Below, one piece after another: positions 24,019 to 36,279 of a stretch of DNA of 64,000 nt (position 1 is its first letter; every line of letters begins with the position of its first letter). The stretch is taken from contig CM055092.1 in the NCBI GenBank assembly GCA_029204225.1, positions 12,712,476 through 12,776,475 of the forward strand. The letters run 5' to 3'. The position numbers and the translations under genes were made by a program. The notes beneath the pieces are model-generated. The model was not told where the DNA came from. It saw only the letters and a program-made list of their open reading frames with translations, and did no database searches. The DNA is from Diphasiastrum complanatum (lineage: Eukaryota; Streptophyta; Lycopodiopsida; Lycopodiales; Lycopodiaceae).

Positions 24019-24668
24019 AGAAATGAACATCTGAGTTCAAATGGTTGCTTTGTCTTGATACTTGATCTAGGAAAAGGCCTTCTGTGTGACTTTGCCAACA
24101 CACAAGCTTCACAAGGTAGAAGCTCCTTTGATAGTGTCTTTGGTAGACCAACAACTTTTCCTTCTTTGACCATAGATTGCATGGCTCTGAAATTGGGATG
24201 ACCCAATCTCTTATGCCACAGATCCTCCTGTAGAACCTTGGTCTCATAACCAATATCTGAAATATTAGCACTCTCCCTAGAATCTAGTTTGTACAACTTA
24301 CCAATTCTAGATCCTCTAGCAATAACTTCATTTTCTCTTGAGATTATACACTTGTCAACTTGAAACTTGACATCCAATCAACTATCAAACAACTGTCCTA
24401 CACTAATGAGATTCTTAGTCAATTTAGGTACATACAATACATCATGTAAGCAAAAAGATTTTGATGATGATGCATGTAATGGAATGCTACATATTCCTTC
24501 AATCCTACACTCTACATCATTAGCAGTATAGATTGACCTTTTTGCACGTAGATATGGCATGAGATTAGTGAAAGAGTTCCTAGAACTAGACATGTGGGAA
24601 CTAGCCCCACTATCTATGCACCAGACTTCTTCATTCTTAAAAGGGAAAGATGAAAAAGTAGACATCAT
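24019..24668 (-). pseudogene. Copia family C protease and pre-integrase
   Basis: The minus-strand frame 24668-24378 holds the aspartic protease (VWCIDSGASSHMSSS, LHDVLYVPKLTKNLISVGQL). After one stop the next frame has the GAG-pre-integrase domain (LWHKRLGHPNFRAM, LPCEACVLAKSHRRPF). It is cut at about 24019 by the junction with the gag-only unit; integrase, reverse transcriptase and RNase H are absent. Confidence 0.88.
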
Positions 24669-25555
24669 TAATGAATCCTCTCTACACCCTCACACTCACC
24701 CTCATTAGTAAGGCTAGCTTTCTTAGATTGGTGCTTCTTCTTGAAACAATTTAATGCATAATGTCCTTTCTTTCCACATAAAAAACACTTGATCTTTGAC
24801 AGCTTCTTCTTGCCACTGGATGTTGCACCTTGTGAGGACTGATCCTCACCACCTTCTTTGGCTTTGTCCTTCTTGAAGTGTTGTTGTCCTTTGCCCTTGC
24901 CTCTTGACTTGTCTCTGATGAAGATTGCTTTGTCATCTCCACCATCTTTCAATGAAACTCTATTGATCCTCAGCATCTTGTTCTCTTGCCTACTTTCTTT
25001 AGCAATGAGAACACCTTGCGGTGTCTCCAAGGATGGAAGATCCTCTCTAACAACATAAGTCTGCACAATATTGTCATACTCATCTCTAAGTCCATTTAGG
25101 ACTACTTGAAAAATTTCAGTGTTCTTAAGAGCATCACTACTACCAGCTAACTCTTGATGAAGATCCTTAACTCTCATGACATATGATGAAGCACTCTCAT
25201 CTACTCTCTGATAACTTAGAAATATTTGGTTTCTAAGTGTAAGCAATCTAGAAGTATCTTTGACTTCATAGATTGTTTTTAGAGTATCCCAAGCTTCCTT
25301 GACAGTGGTGCATGTACTGATCTCTCTTAACACTTCATTGGTAACATTCATTTTTATAAAATGAAGGGCAATTTTGGTTCTTTTGTGGAATGCTGCAGCT
25401 TCATTAGATGCAGTAGGTTCTTCTTTAGCTCCACTCACAATATCCATTACATCCTGTAGAATCAATAATGATTCCATTTTGATCTTCCACATTTTATAAT
25501 TGGAAGATGTTAATCTCTCACTGTGCTCTAAGAAATGTGAACCAGATGAAGACAT
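24668..25555 (-). CDS. Copia family C gag
   Basis: Intact 295-codon gag with ATG at 25555 (MSSSGSHFLEHSERLTSSNY). It shows the copia gag core (YKMWKIKMESLLI, AWDTLKTIYE, QIFLSYQRVDESASSYVMRV), a Lys/Gly-rich linker and a CCHC zinc knuckle CFLCGKKGHYALNC near residue 265. The protein would form the particle and package RNA. Pol downstream is truncated, so the copy is not autonomous although gag itself is unbroken. Confidence 0.88.
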   Translation of the reverse strand: MSSSGSHFLEHSERLTSSNYKMWKIKMESLLILQDVMDIVSGAKEEPTASNEAAAFHKRTKIALHFIKMNVTNEVLREISTCTTVKEAWDTLKTIYEVKDTSRLLTLRNQIFLSYQRVDESASSYVMRVKDLHQELAGSSDALKNTEIFQVVLNGLRDEYDNIVQTYVVREDLPSLETPQGVLIAKESRQENKMLRINRVSLKDGGDDKAIFIRDKSRGKGKGQQHFKKDKAKEGGEDQSSQGATSSGKKKLSKIKCFLCGKKGHYALNCFKKKHQSKKASLTNEGECEGVERIH

Positions 25556-26164
25556 CTTCTTGGTGAGAAATTCTAGTAATCAGTCACAAAAGAAGAAGCT
25601 CATGCAAGCAAGAAGTCTTTCTCTCCCACGAGTTTCAATGTATTGATAAACTCTCTAGGAACTTACTTTCAGCTCAAACACAATAATATGTGTGAAATGA
25701 AAAGTCTAAGTCCTCAGAACACTCACTTCTATCCAATCCTACATGATTGACAGTGAAAATTGATGAAAAATGGTGAAAAAGATAGATGTGTGCTCACTTT
25801 GGCATATCCCACGAGTTGAGTACCCTCTCAAACTCTCTGATTGCCTAAAACTCTTCTAAAAACAAATCAAATTGATTTAGAAAGAAGAACAACACATTCT
25901 ACTCTCCAATACCTATCCAACAAGCTATAGAACATCAAATTTGGATCATTCCTTGAGAAGTAGCACTCATTAATGAGGGCTGATTTCACATGTGTGAGCT
26001 CTCTGTCCGTACAGAGCTGATCAGATCAGCCTTGATTTGATCCACTTATGGTCCACAGATTGCTTGTTTCTCAGTGAGTTTGAATCCTTCTCCAAAATCT
26101 GAGTTCTTGCAAGCAAAAACACTGATGATTCGATGTATACACCCTCACCTCTTCAAAGCATGAA

Positions 26165-26176
26165 GCTCTGATACCA
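26165..26176 (-). promoter_or_regulatory. tRNA-Met primer binding site of copia family C
   Basis: On the minus strand TGGTATCAGAGC directly follows the LTR end TTCACA. Confidence 0.9.
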
Positions 26177-26907
26177 TGTGAAGTTTTTAGCATGTGTGAA
26201 CTTCACCACACACCCTACAGGATCTTACTGAGGTGTTGTGATTGCACAAGATTAATCAAAGAACAATATGCTAGAAAAAATCTAAGGCAAGAGCACAATG
26301 GCATACATCTGATGAAAAAATTTAACTCTTCACTATGAGAAATGAATGTCAAAAATAATTTTAAGTGTTCAATATGGAAAAAAAAAGGCTGCTCTCGAGT
26401 AGAGAGAGAAAATCATACATAGAAAACTCGGGTTGAGAGAGAATGAGTCTAAAACACCAAAATCTCAATATTCACAATATGGCAAAACATGCCCAGCTTG
26501 CCCTACATGAGAGAGACTCGAATTCCTATAGTGGAGTTGCATGGAAAGTCCACTTAACTGAACTAATTCACCTACAAAGATCCACATGTGTAACTGCATG
26601 CATGTATGGTGCATGTACTGCATGTCAACTTATAAAATTGCCTAGACATTTGTAGATCACAGAAACTACTTTGCATGTTGCATGCACTGATTGCATGTGG
26701 CTTGCATGCATATAGTAAGACTTTGCATGCTATCTAAATATCTGCATGTCATTATAATTGAACCTATCTAGCTCAAATCCGAGCTACACTAAAAGGATAT
26801 GTGCTCAATTCACACTCCTTATATGTACAACATGAAGACTAGTGGAAATTATCATGGACATGACCCCAAACTCGAGATAGGAAGATAATATTTTAATAAT
26901 CTTCACA
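26177..26907 (-). repeat. 5' LTR of copia family C
   Basis: 731 bp on the minus strand, starting TGTGAAGATTATT and ending CTTCACA. The start resembles the nested copia LTR (TGTGAAGAACTG), suggesting related families. It contains clusters of TGCATG(C/T). Confidence 0.85.
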
Positions 26908-27822
26908 TGTTTCAAACTACAAAGCCTTGCTAGCTTTCAGCCCTCAGCCTGATGAAGATGTTTGCGAACATGAAAGTCAGGAGACATGAAGCACGAAAAG
27001 TTTTGCGAACACGAAAGTCAAAGAAAACGAAGACGAATGGTTCGCGAACACAAAAGTCAGAGCAGACGAAGACGAACGGTTCGTGAACATGAAAGATTCA
27101 CGAACGAGAATCTTTTGCGGTCTGGCACGAGAATCTTTTACTGCTCAGTACAAGAGAAGGCAAACTACCAAAACGAGACCAACGACGGAAACAAAACCTT
27201 CTCCTACCCTCCATGCTCCAAAGAGTACCAGCAAGATCATGCAAGTACCCAGAAGTACAGATATCTGATCAGATGGCATGACGTCAGCAGATACATTTTA
27301 GGTCGTGGCTAATCTGCCACTCTTGTAATTCCTTGATTACTTGTAGATGCTTAATCACTCCAATCTCAGCTTTACATAGAGCGACTATACTTACTGGAAG
27401 ATACTTGACATATAGATCAATAGAATACACATAGATCAATAGAATACAGTGTAATGTAGTAGTCTGATACTAGTAAGCAATCAAGACGAAATATAGACAA
27501 CAAGTCTGCCTGCGTGCGAGACGAGCTCTGTGATCAGGATCCATAGAGATCCACTGTCCGCTAGTAAAGTGAGACGATTACTCGTGAGAGAACCGTGTTT
27601 CTCCCATGCTAACGCACTGCGTGGATTTGTATGTAGTGCTTAAAGAAATCAGAGAAAGATCAATATAGATGATTCTTCTTGTTGTGTCTGATCTCGAATG
27701 CAAATGTGTTTGCTGTTATTCGTATGTCTGAGTTTTCTTATTCATTTGAATTCCGCACCTTGGTTGAAACTATGTTGGATGATGCGTTAATTTTATAAAC
27801 GTAGATCAGCAGTGCCTGACTA
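26908..27822 (+). repeat. LTR of copia family A, second copy
   Basis: Matches 11166 onward (CTACAAAGCCTTGCTAGCTT) and has about 220 bp that the first copy lacks. It stops before the LTR end at CAGTGCCTGACTA and passes straight into RNase H sequence of another family. Confidence 0.8.
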
Positions 27823-28332
27823 CATATAACAAACTCAATTTACTCAGTGGTTACACATATGCAAGTTGGGTAGGAGATGTAGACACTCGTAAATCCACTT
27901 CTGGATTTACATTCTTTCTCAACAATGGTCCTATTTCCTGGAACAGTCGCAAGCAATCTTTGATATCTCTATCTTCTACAGAATCAGAATATATCGCAGC
28001 CTCACAAGCTACGAAGGAAGCAATTCGTTTGAGAAACTTACTTTCAGATATCAGTCTAAATCAATATGCTCCAACATTATTATTTTGTGATAATCAAAGT
28101 GCCCTTGCCTTGTCAACCAACCCTATATTTCATTCTAAGAGTAAGCACATTGACTCAAGTATCACTATGCCAGAAGCAAAGTTCTCATCAAAGAGGTCAA
28201 ATTGCAGTACTGTTGAACGCAAGATATCACATCAGATATTTTTACTAAAGCGATAAGCTTGGATGCACACATAAACTTGTGCAGAACTAACTTTAAAGGT
28301 CAAGGCATTCATGGATTTAGATTAAGGGAGAG
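27823..28332 (+). pseudogene. Copia family D RNase H fragment and polypurine tract
   Basis: Reads GYTYASWVGDVDTRKSTSGF, FFLNNGPISWNSRKQSLISL and STESEYIAASQATKEAIRLR, then FHSKSKHID, ending at TAA 28255. Polypurine tract ATTAAGGGAGAG at 28321-28332. Confidence 0.9.
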
Positions 28333-29350
28333 TGTTTGATTATTCTCCTACTAATCGACTAATCGACATTTTAATCTTCGTCCAACTATTATCCAAACCT
28401 ACAGATTTCTTCATGTTTTTACACAGTCTGCATAACTACTCGGAAACAGTTTATGGTGTTGGGATTTTTGGGATTTTCTGTCACTTTGGCTTTTTCACAA
28501 AATACCAGATGCCTCAAATGTCAAGGAAATGACTTTAGGAGAGACCTTCGCATTTTACACATTTTTTGCAAGACAATTTATTGTTCGTTTTAAAGGCTAC
28601 AAACTTGCTCTAACCGTTTAGCAAGTAAATTTCTGGGAAGACTATCTGGATCGATGCCAGCACATCATAGCCAACTAGATGACACATTTGATGACCTAAT
28701 TAGATGTCCTACTATTGGACGTTGCCGCATTTGCTTAGTATAAATAGTTGCTCATATTTTTACATTATATAGCATTGATGCGATCAAGAGATCAGCAAGT
28801 ATTGAATAGTTAGCTCTCTCTCTCAAGCTTGCGAGCTTGGACACTCTTGAGTATTCTAGCTCACTTCTTTAGAGTTGATTAGAGATTGCTATTGTGCTCA
28901 CTGCTTATTAGCATTGCGCTTAATTCAAACTTTTATTTAGTCGCTCAGAGATAGCTTAGAGTACGCGACATCGATCCACAAACTTGTTGTACTCATCTAA
29001 TTTGTTTCATTTTTCATACTGAATCAATACTATCTTCTTATTGCGTTCAGCTTCATCTGAAAATGTATGCGTTTCTGTAGTTCTTTGCGATTGATTATTT
29101 GTCTGATAATTCAATGCTTAAATGTTTGGCTACGTAATCACTGTAGTACTAATGATTTCAAAGCTAGTTACTATTAGATCGAACGTGATTTCTATCACTA
29201 TTGTTTTGTTTGAAATTGATAGGCGTAGTCATGCATAGAGAAAGACAAAGATAGTTTATTTCGTTGTGCACAATAAGTTTTCTTTCTTGTCGTTCGAATT
29301 CCTTTTATTTGATTCTTTTCAACCTATCTTCTACACATCTCTTTCCAACA
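28333..29350 (+). repeat. 3' LTR of copia family D
   Basis: Starts TGTTTGATTATTC and ends TTTCCAACA, about 1018 bp. It contains the promoter-like CTTAGTATAAATAG at 28735. The minus-strand LTR at 57101-57890 shares long stretches, including TCTCAAGCTT, AGAGATAGCTTAGAGTA and TTTGGCTACGTAAT. Confidence 0.85.
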
Positions 29351-29360
29351 AAACTTGTTG

Positions 29361-30149
29361 AAGAGGGAGTGTGAAAAATTATCAACTAGTTAAGTTGTCT
29401 AATTTGGCAATTTGGAGGCCAAAGTAAATTTTCACTTAGAGATAAGTTTTTTTATGTCAATAAGGCCTAAGAATAGTGTCCTTATTATTTTTAGCACCTA
29501 GAGATGTTGATAAGGTCATACTTGGACCCATTTTTATTGGTTGGTAGACATACATTGAATCTAGTCACAAATATCTAGCTTTTTGGAGAAGTTTCTAGAA
29601 ACTACCATTTAGGGTCATTTTTGGCAAGTGGCCAAATGTCATATTTTATGCTATAAATAGCAGTTCCATAAAGCATTATGTATTCAAGAGTTCTCTCTTT
29701 ACTTAGAGAACATTCATCTTCTATGATATTTTCTTCTTCTAGCACTTCTCCCCTTATTATCTTGATTTCTAATGTGTAGAATGCTAATTTTCTTGTTGTT
29801 CTTGAGTTCACACGTGTGAAGGACAGTGTACTACTAAGTTTGTATGGATAGGGACAGTACTATATTGGTTCATAGTGATTTTTTATGAAACTTTTATGCA
29901 TTTCCATGTTCTAGCATGTTAGATGCATGATTTTCAACATTGTTGATGAACTAGATATGCAACCAAATTTGCCTCTACATCCTTTTGATCATTTAAGCAT
30001 GTTCTGGATTTGATCTTTTTCACAATTCATAGTGTGTTTCTTGGGATGCAATGTGCTATTTTCTTTCAATTCTTGTGATTTGGTTGAAGGAGATCATGTT
30101 AGATCAATGATCAATGATAGACATCAACTGTAGGATTGGTCAATGACAT
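29361..30149 (+). repeat. Polypurine tract and LTR relic (family E)
   Basis: AAGAGGGAG followed by TGTGAAAAATTATCAACTAG at 29370 looks like a polypurine tract and LTR start. A diverged copy of the first part is at 35876-36000. The 3' end was not located. Confidence 0.55.
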
Positions 30150-30437
30150 TTGCATGATCAGATGGTAAATAAGACGTGTAATACTGGACGTATTGCAAGA
30201 TGGTTATTATTATTGACTGAATTTGGCTTTCAAACTGTGGTCAGAAAGGGGAAGCAACATTATCTAGTCGATCATGTTTCGCGAATTGAATCCACACCAG
30301 TTAATACTGAAGTGGATGATGAAATGCCAGATGTTGCATTGTTCTATGTTGAAGCAGTACCTGAGTGGGCGACAGATGTTGTTGAGTACCTGATGCTAGG
30401 ATTAGTGATGTCTTCATATCCTTTAGAAAATCATTGA
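30150..30437 (+). pseudogene. Gypsy RNase H fragment
   Basis: Reads TGRIARWLLLLTEFGFQTVV, RKGKQHYLVDHVSRIES and DDEMPDVALF, the end of a Ty3/gypsy RNase H, closest to the same region of the large element (43.37-43.55 kb). No other domain is attached. Confidence 0.85.
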
Positions 30438-30440
30438 ACA

Positions 30441-31850
30441 CATTCGTGTTGATGATATATAGAGTTGATCTAGCTCTCTTATCATTTTTTCTAATGTATT
30501 GTGCTAGTTATGGCCATAGCTCAATACCTAGCACTATTTCCATAAAATCATGAATAACTAGAAATAATTCCACGCTTATTTTGAAATTATAATGTCTTTA
30601 AGGAGACAATCTATCATTGTTATCCAAAACAAGACTAGTTTGAGGAGACATGATTAATGCCATTGAGTTATATTGATCAAACAAAAACAGCATGCAACAC
30701 AACCTTATCTAATGCTTGTAAGACATTCTATATGTGTACTATAGAATATCTTTTGAAAACAAAAATCAAATATCAACAAAATGTGTCAAATTTTCAAAAC
30801 TACTTGACAATTAAAGATGGATTAAAGAAGGTTTTCTTGAGATATGCCTATCCAAGAACTACAATATGCACAAAACCTGATGTAGTGTAGATATTGAGTA
30901 TGACCGATGCTTTACAATTTCCTAGTAGAACCATGCAAACTAGTAAATTGATTGGTAGATAACTTAGGATTTTGAAATTGAATTCTAGCAACCTTTATAC
31001 TAGTGAATTGTTCGTAAAATAAAAATGAGGGCATTAGCCTGAGCCATCATACAACATTGTTTGAACCCGATGTAAACTTCATTAAAGAATACTCAAAAGA
31101 TAGTCAGAGCTTCTTAACTAATTACACTCATGACTTTTACTAAGCTGTGATGTGTTCAGACTTTTATACATTTTTAATGGGCCTATGTTGCATTGGGAAG
31201 AAAATATGGATTCAAAAATTTATCAATTTTCTACTTGTCAGCCTCAAAAGAGCTAATGTTTAACATTTGTTTTACAATCTTAAGAAGTTGAGGAAACCCA
31301 ATAAAATTAAACTCATAAGAATGCCAATTTTTGCACATTGCACTTGAGGAAGGACAAGTAATATGTGGCTGGCCTACTTCTAGACATCATAACATAGAAA
31401 ACTGTTTTGTGCAGATTCGACCAAAAGGTCCAAAATCTTAGAAGCTTTTACCCTTTATTAGTACTATCTTCAAATATCATGTCATAAACTCTAATTCGCA
31501 TGCATCATGCTTGAATAACTTCAAAAGTCTAACTCTCTCAAACATCAACTTTTCTTCACATTCTAGTGCTTACAACTACAAGTCTACCTTAAGAATCTGC
31601 GACGATAGGAGCTACGCTTAGCTATTAGCTATAGCCACAATATATTAGCATCCCAAAAGAACTTCCTCACAAATCTCCATTGATAACCTAGGTTCAGGTG
31701 CCAGCTGCTGCTGATCATGGCTTATCGGTTAAATGATATCAGAAGCTTTAAAGTTTAAACTACCTCTGGATAGTGGGCTATACAAATAGACAGCTACTGA
31801 TAATTAACGAACATCTCCCATTGATGTCGAATTATAAGGAGAATCTAATG
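30441..31850. other. No recognisable gene
   Basis: AT-rich, non-repetitive in this window; only short frames without motifs. Confidence 0.6.
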
Positions 31851-31853
31851 CTG

Positions 31854-32213
31854 TTAAGGTCGAGTCTGCTCTACTGCTTTCTGTTCGTCCTTAGTCTCCC
31901 AGACACTGTCGCCGATGGGGCTAGGGCCCGCGGGCGGAATGTTGACGTTTCTCGGGAACATGTTGAAGAAACGGCTCGATAATCGCTTGCGGGCTTGAAT
32001 TTCTAAGGTGGCAAGTGGATATGGTGTCTGCTTACTCTCCTTGGAAGAAGCCATCTGATCACTTTGTTCGGTACCAGCCAGTACATCTTTCATCAAGTAA
32101 GCTCTGATGCAATAAGTTTCACGTACACAGACGCTAATTAAGAATGTACACAATAGAACTTTCAAAACTGTCGCCATACCTTTTTCCTGATTGACCTGGA
32201 GCTTGTCAACCAA
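31854..32213 (-). CDS. Secreted signalling-peptide precursor, IDA/PIP-like
   Basis: A 119-codon frame; the likely start is the second Met at 32177 (MATVLKVLLCTFLISV), which gives a clean signal peptide of about 20-25 residues, with the ATG at 32213 as the alternative. The middle is variable and polar. Near the C-terminus residues 82-103 read FNMFPRNVNIPPAGPSPIGD. The core NIPPAGPS resembles the IDA-family motif PIPPSGPS, and GPSPIG resembles the SGPSP-x-G core of PIP peptides. Basic residues before the motif (ARKRLSS) could be a processing site. Such precursors are small, single-exon and have one C-terminal motif, as here. About 17 residues follow the motif, more than in most IDA proteins. 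The region has few repeats, consistent with a host gene. The family call is by motif only. Confidence 0.5.
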   Translation of the reverse strand: MVDKLQVNQEKGMATVLKVLLCTFLISVCVRETYCIRAYLMKDVLAGTEQSDQMASSKESKQTPYPLATLEIQARKRLSSRFFNMFPRNVNIPPAGPSPIGDSVWETKDEQKAVEQTRP

Positions 32214-32967
32214 TATAACCAGCTGTAAACTGCAAAATCTGCTCCGTTTATTCAGATCGGGCTGGTATCTCCGAGATCGATGAATAGTTTTATGATCACT
32301 AATCTCAAATCGTTATGCTGAGATAGCGAGTTCGCGCTATGCTGTCTTCCGTGAAGGATGAATATGCATCAGATGTCTGTCTGAGATATTCTTCTACTGT
32401 CAAGCTTGAGTCGTTTCGAAGTTCATCTGTCTGGCCAGTTAAAGACTGCGCTCACTGTGTACAATATGACTCATACGTACCCTCTCCCTTGTACAGTATA
32501 TGTTTGAATGAATTTAAGTTTGTTAGAAGGCCTGATCATTGCAAAACATGTGAAGGCGGAATCAGATGATCGATATTGTCCAGCCTCAAGTAATGATCCT
32601 AGTCCTACTAGTTATCAAAAGATCCTAATCAATCGCGAATTAAAAAGATTATTTTCAAAATGATCCTCAAAGCAAGTTTCAGGGACACTTTGTCATTGCA
32701 CAAACTGTAACACTTAATACATCAAGGAAAGTATAAAGAAATATGGATTCACAAGCCAACAAATGGATACGAAGAATTATAGACCTGTAACTGAATGAAC
32801 GATATTTAACAAAGCTAGAACATAATTGTGGCCTTTCTCGAGAATGACACCAAAGTATGTGTTGAAGCTGTAACTTTTTCACAAACCCAAACTGAAAGTG
32901 CATGAAATATTGAGAGTAGATTGAGGATGCTGCTTGATAAAAAAAATGACATCAAAGAAAACTAAAT

Positions 32968-32969
<2 letters not shown>

Positions 32970-33051
<82 letters not shown>
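32970..33051 (+). repeat. (GA)n microsatellite
   Basis: Uninterrupted GA run of about 80 bp. Confidence 0.97.
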
Positions 33052-33055
<4 letters not shown>

Positions 33056-33059
33056 TCCG

Positions 33060-35875
33060 CCCACCATCGTAACTTTTCTCAGAAGAATTAACAGTGAAAT
33101 ATAATAGTCAATCCACTTGTATTTGTCCCTTCTTTATTCCTTTTTCTTTGACATTTTTGTCATATGTTTCAAAAGTTCAAACTACCTTTTTCATGTGCTG
33201 ATTTTGGAAGAGTGGCCTGTACAATAAATTATAATACAATCCACTTGGGGTATGTCCTTGCCATTTTGTTACATATTTTAAGGTTGAAACTTCCTGTTGC
33301 ATTGATGACTCTCAATGTTACTTCAGCTACGCAACCTTTAGGATGCTCACAACCACAAGTAGCTAGTGGGTGGAAAATGCATGTCAAAGTGGATTTACAA
33401 CTTACCATTTAGTCTCACTTTTGGGCACGCTTATCAAGCATGCAAGAGTATACATAAAGTGCAACATGTTGCAAGTTTGTAGGGCCAAGGTTGGAGACAA
33501 AAGGACGATTTCAAATCAATGAAGGAACAATATAGATTTTGGAACATAAATAATTGATTAATCTTGCCAAATGGAATTGTTAATACATTTACAATGTCAA
33601 AGTTTAACCCATTGGTTGATGTAACATAGAACAACTTTGGACAACATTGGTCTATTTCCAAAAATAGTTGTCTACTTGTGGTGGAACAAGGTTTGACTCC
33701 ATTATCATGGAGAAATATATGATCTTCATAGCAAGGCCATTGTTTAGAGCTCTTCACATTTATTCATTTGTACATAAGGAGCATTAAATGTCACACATTT
33801 ATATTAAGAAGAAAGTGATAAGGTGGTCACAATTTAGATGTAGTAGTTCTAGACTCCTCAATTCAAAATTAGACGAACAAAACTCAATGAAAATTTTGTA
33901 ATTACAAAGCATCAACATCTACCTTCATCATGTATGTGACTAGTTTGATGAGGAGTATACAAAAAAGCTTGACCTCAATTGAGGTGAAACCAAAAGGTCT
34001 ACAAGTAGCTGATATAGAAAATTGTTGATACTAGTGCTATTCTAGTGGAGCAAGACAGTGCACTCCCCACATGGGATCAAATGAGTGGATATCAATAGTG
34101 ACATGAACCTCAATGAAGGTTCATGCCACTTCCTACATTGCATCAAGGGAAAAAGCCATCAACTACACACAAATCATATGCAATATTATAAGTACTTTAC
34201 TTGGACATCATAAGAATAGGTATTGCAAGGTCCAATGCATGTGTCATACCTTCAATGGCATCCTTTTATGCATATACCATTATTGACACTCAAATCAAGA
34301 ATAAAAATAAAATTCTTTAACATCATAAAGGTTTTTCTATTGAGTGTAGCTCTCCTGCAAATCTATTTGCTTTGTTGAAAGCCAAAAAAATCATTTTTCC
34401 ACCCTCAAGCCATCAAATTATAGAGTTAATTAATTCAAAGTGAGAACTTGAATGATTGAAAATTTAATTTCATGGATGACACAAATAAATCTCCCACTTT
34501 TGAATTAGGCAACAACTTAGATTAAGCTAGCTTCCAATCTTCTTGAAATGATCATTGATGTGAGTTTTCTCATCACAACGATTTACTAGATTTCCTTGAT
34601 GCTTTTTGGTACTATCAACCCATGAGATCATAGTGAATCAAGCCTAGGTGGACAAGCCCAACTCAAGAAGATTTTCTTAAGGGCATGACCTTTATTAACA
34701 TGCATTTTCTAATCACACAAATTGAGGACCTGAAAGTTTTCAGTTGAAAGTGTAAACTTTTTAACACATTCTAGTTTGCTTAGAAAGCATAACATGTTAC
34801 TTATTTTAAAGCACACGGGCAAATCGTACCATGCCATTATATAAGGCAAAATTTCACTTTGAAATATACACATGCCTATTTAGTTTAATAATCTAAACTT
34901 CATAGATGTGAACACCTATTTCATTTCACAAATGTCATGTTAAATCAAATTATATGCAATATATTACAGTAGAAGTCGTTGGTGGGCACACATCAGTCAG
35001 TGCAATTTGAACACCCAAAATATGAGCTTCGCCCCTCCAAGCCTCGCATAAAATTGATTAGGAGCCCTTTTCGAATAGAATATCGCGTGTCTAACACCTT
35101 CTGTGATGTATAAAAATCTTCCATGACTTATTACACTTCATGAGACATGTTCATGATAAAAGAGCACTAATGCATTTGAATCTTTGGATCATGGTAATCT
35201 CAACACCCAAATAAGCAATTCAAACAAAAATACCCAATAAGAGAAGAAAAGCTAGTCATATTTACTCACTTGTCATCTTATGTTGCGAACAATAAAATAT
35301 TGCAACAAAAAATTTCATCATTGTTGAGCATTTGAGTTCTTTCATTAGTTTGCATACATGCTTTAGCAATCTGGCATCCATGTGATGTCATGTGGTAGAT
35401 GCGCATAATTGACTTTCATTATTACGACCGTAGTGTTGAACAATTAAGTAATTTGTCATTGACAAAAAGTTGTGCATCGATTGGAAATTTATTTGTTGAT
35501 GAAGGAAAGGAGAGCAGGATCAGGTATTGTTTTAAGAATGTTGTTGTGATCTCAACAATATAATAGAATGACATGGAAAAATGGTCAATGACATTGCAGG
35601 GAGAATCTATGGGATATCAGTTAAGCAGACAAACGAGGATTGGGTGGAGGTTCCTACGCAAATGGAAAAGCATCAGTCTCTAGGCATAATGTGAGGCTAT
35701 AGTGAGTGATTTTATTGCAGAAGGAATTTTAAGAAGCTTAGACGTGAAGGCATTCTAGTGGAGCTTTGACTACATGAGTTTTCTACCTACAAAGAGCCAA
35801 AAGCAAAGAAGAAATGTGGGTTCACAAAAGGCAATCCAAGTCTTTCACAGAAGTACATGGTTGTCTGCACAAAAT
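33060..35875. other. No recognisable gene
   Basis: Mixed low-GC sequence with short frames (33164-33412, 33434-33757) that show no motif. No LTR or pol sequence was recognised. Confidence 0.55.
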
Positions 35876-36060
35876 TGTGAAAAATGTCAACTAGTTAAGT
35901 TGATCTAATTTGGCAATAAGGCCTTATAATAGTGTTTTTACTAATTTTGGCTAGTATTGAAGTTGATAGGTTGGATTTAGACCTACTCTCATTGGTGACT
36001 CATCGATTGATTGAGTTTAAAAAATTTTATACCAGAGCGATTGATTGAATTTGAGAAATC
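35876..36060 (+). repeat. Diverged LTR relic of family E
   Basis: TTGTGAAAAATGTCAACTAG, TAATTTGGCAATAAGGCC and ATAGTG match the LTR start at 29370 with indels. Confidence 0.6.
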
Positions 36061-36279
36061 TAATTAGGCTTTGAACATTCAAATGGCATTCAAATGGCTC
36101 AAAGTCTATGCTTGAAATGTAGTTTTGGTCCTCAGTACATGACAAAGCTCATCTGCTGATTTAATTCGGCCAACATCAAGTGTGTGACATTTATATTGCT
36201 CTGGTCCTTATCACTCAAAATAGATCATTGAGTGATTTAATTGGACCAACCTGGCAATGTATGGAATTCCATCAAAGGC

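Noticed and set aside
24858-25058. Plus-strand frame over copia family C gag
   Set aside because: Antisense shadow of an intact gag.
32339-32569. 76-codon plus-strand frame near the peptide gene
   Set aside because: No motif or initiation context, and not supported by neighbours.
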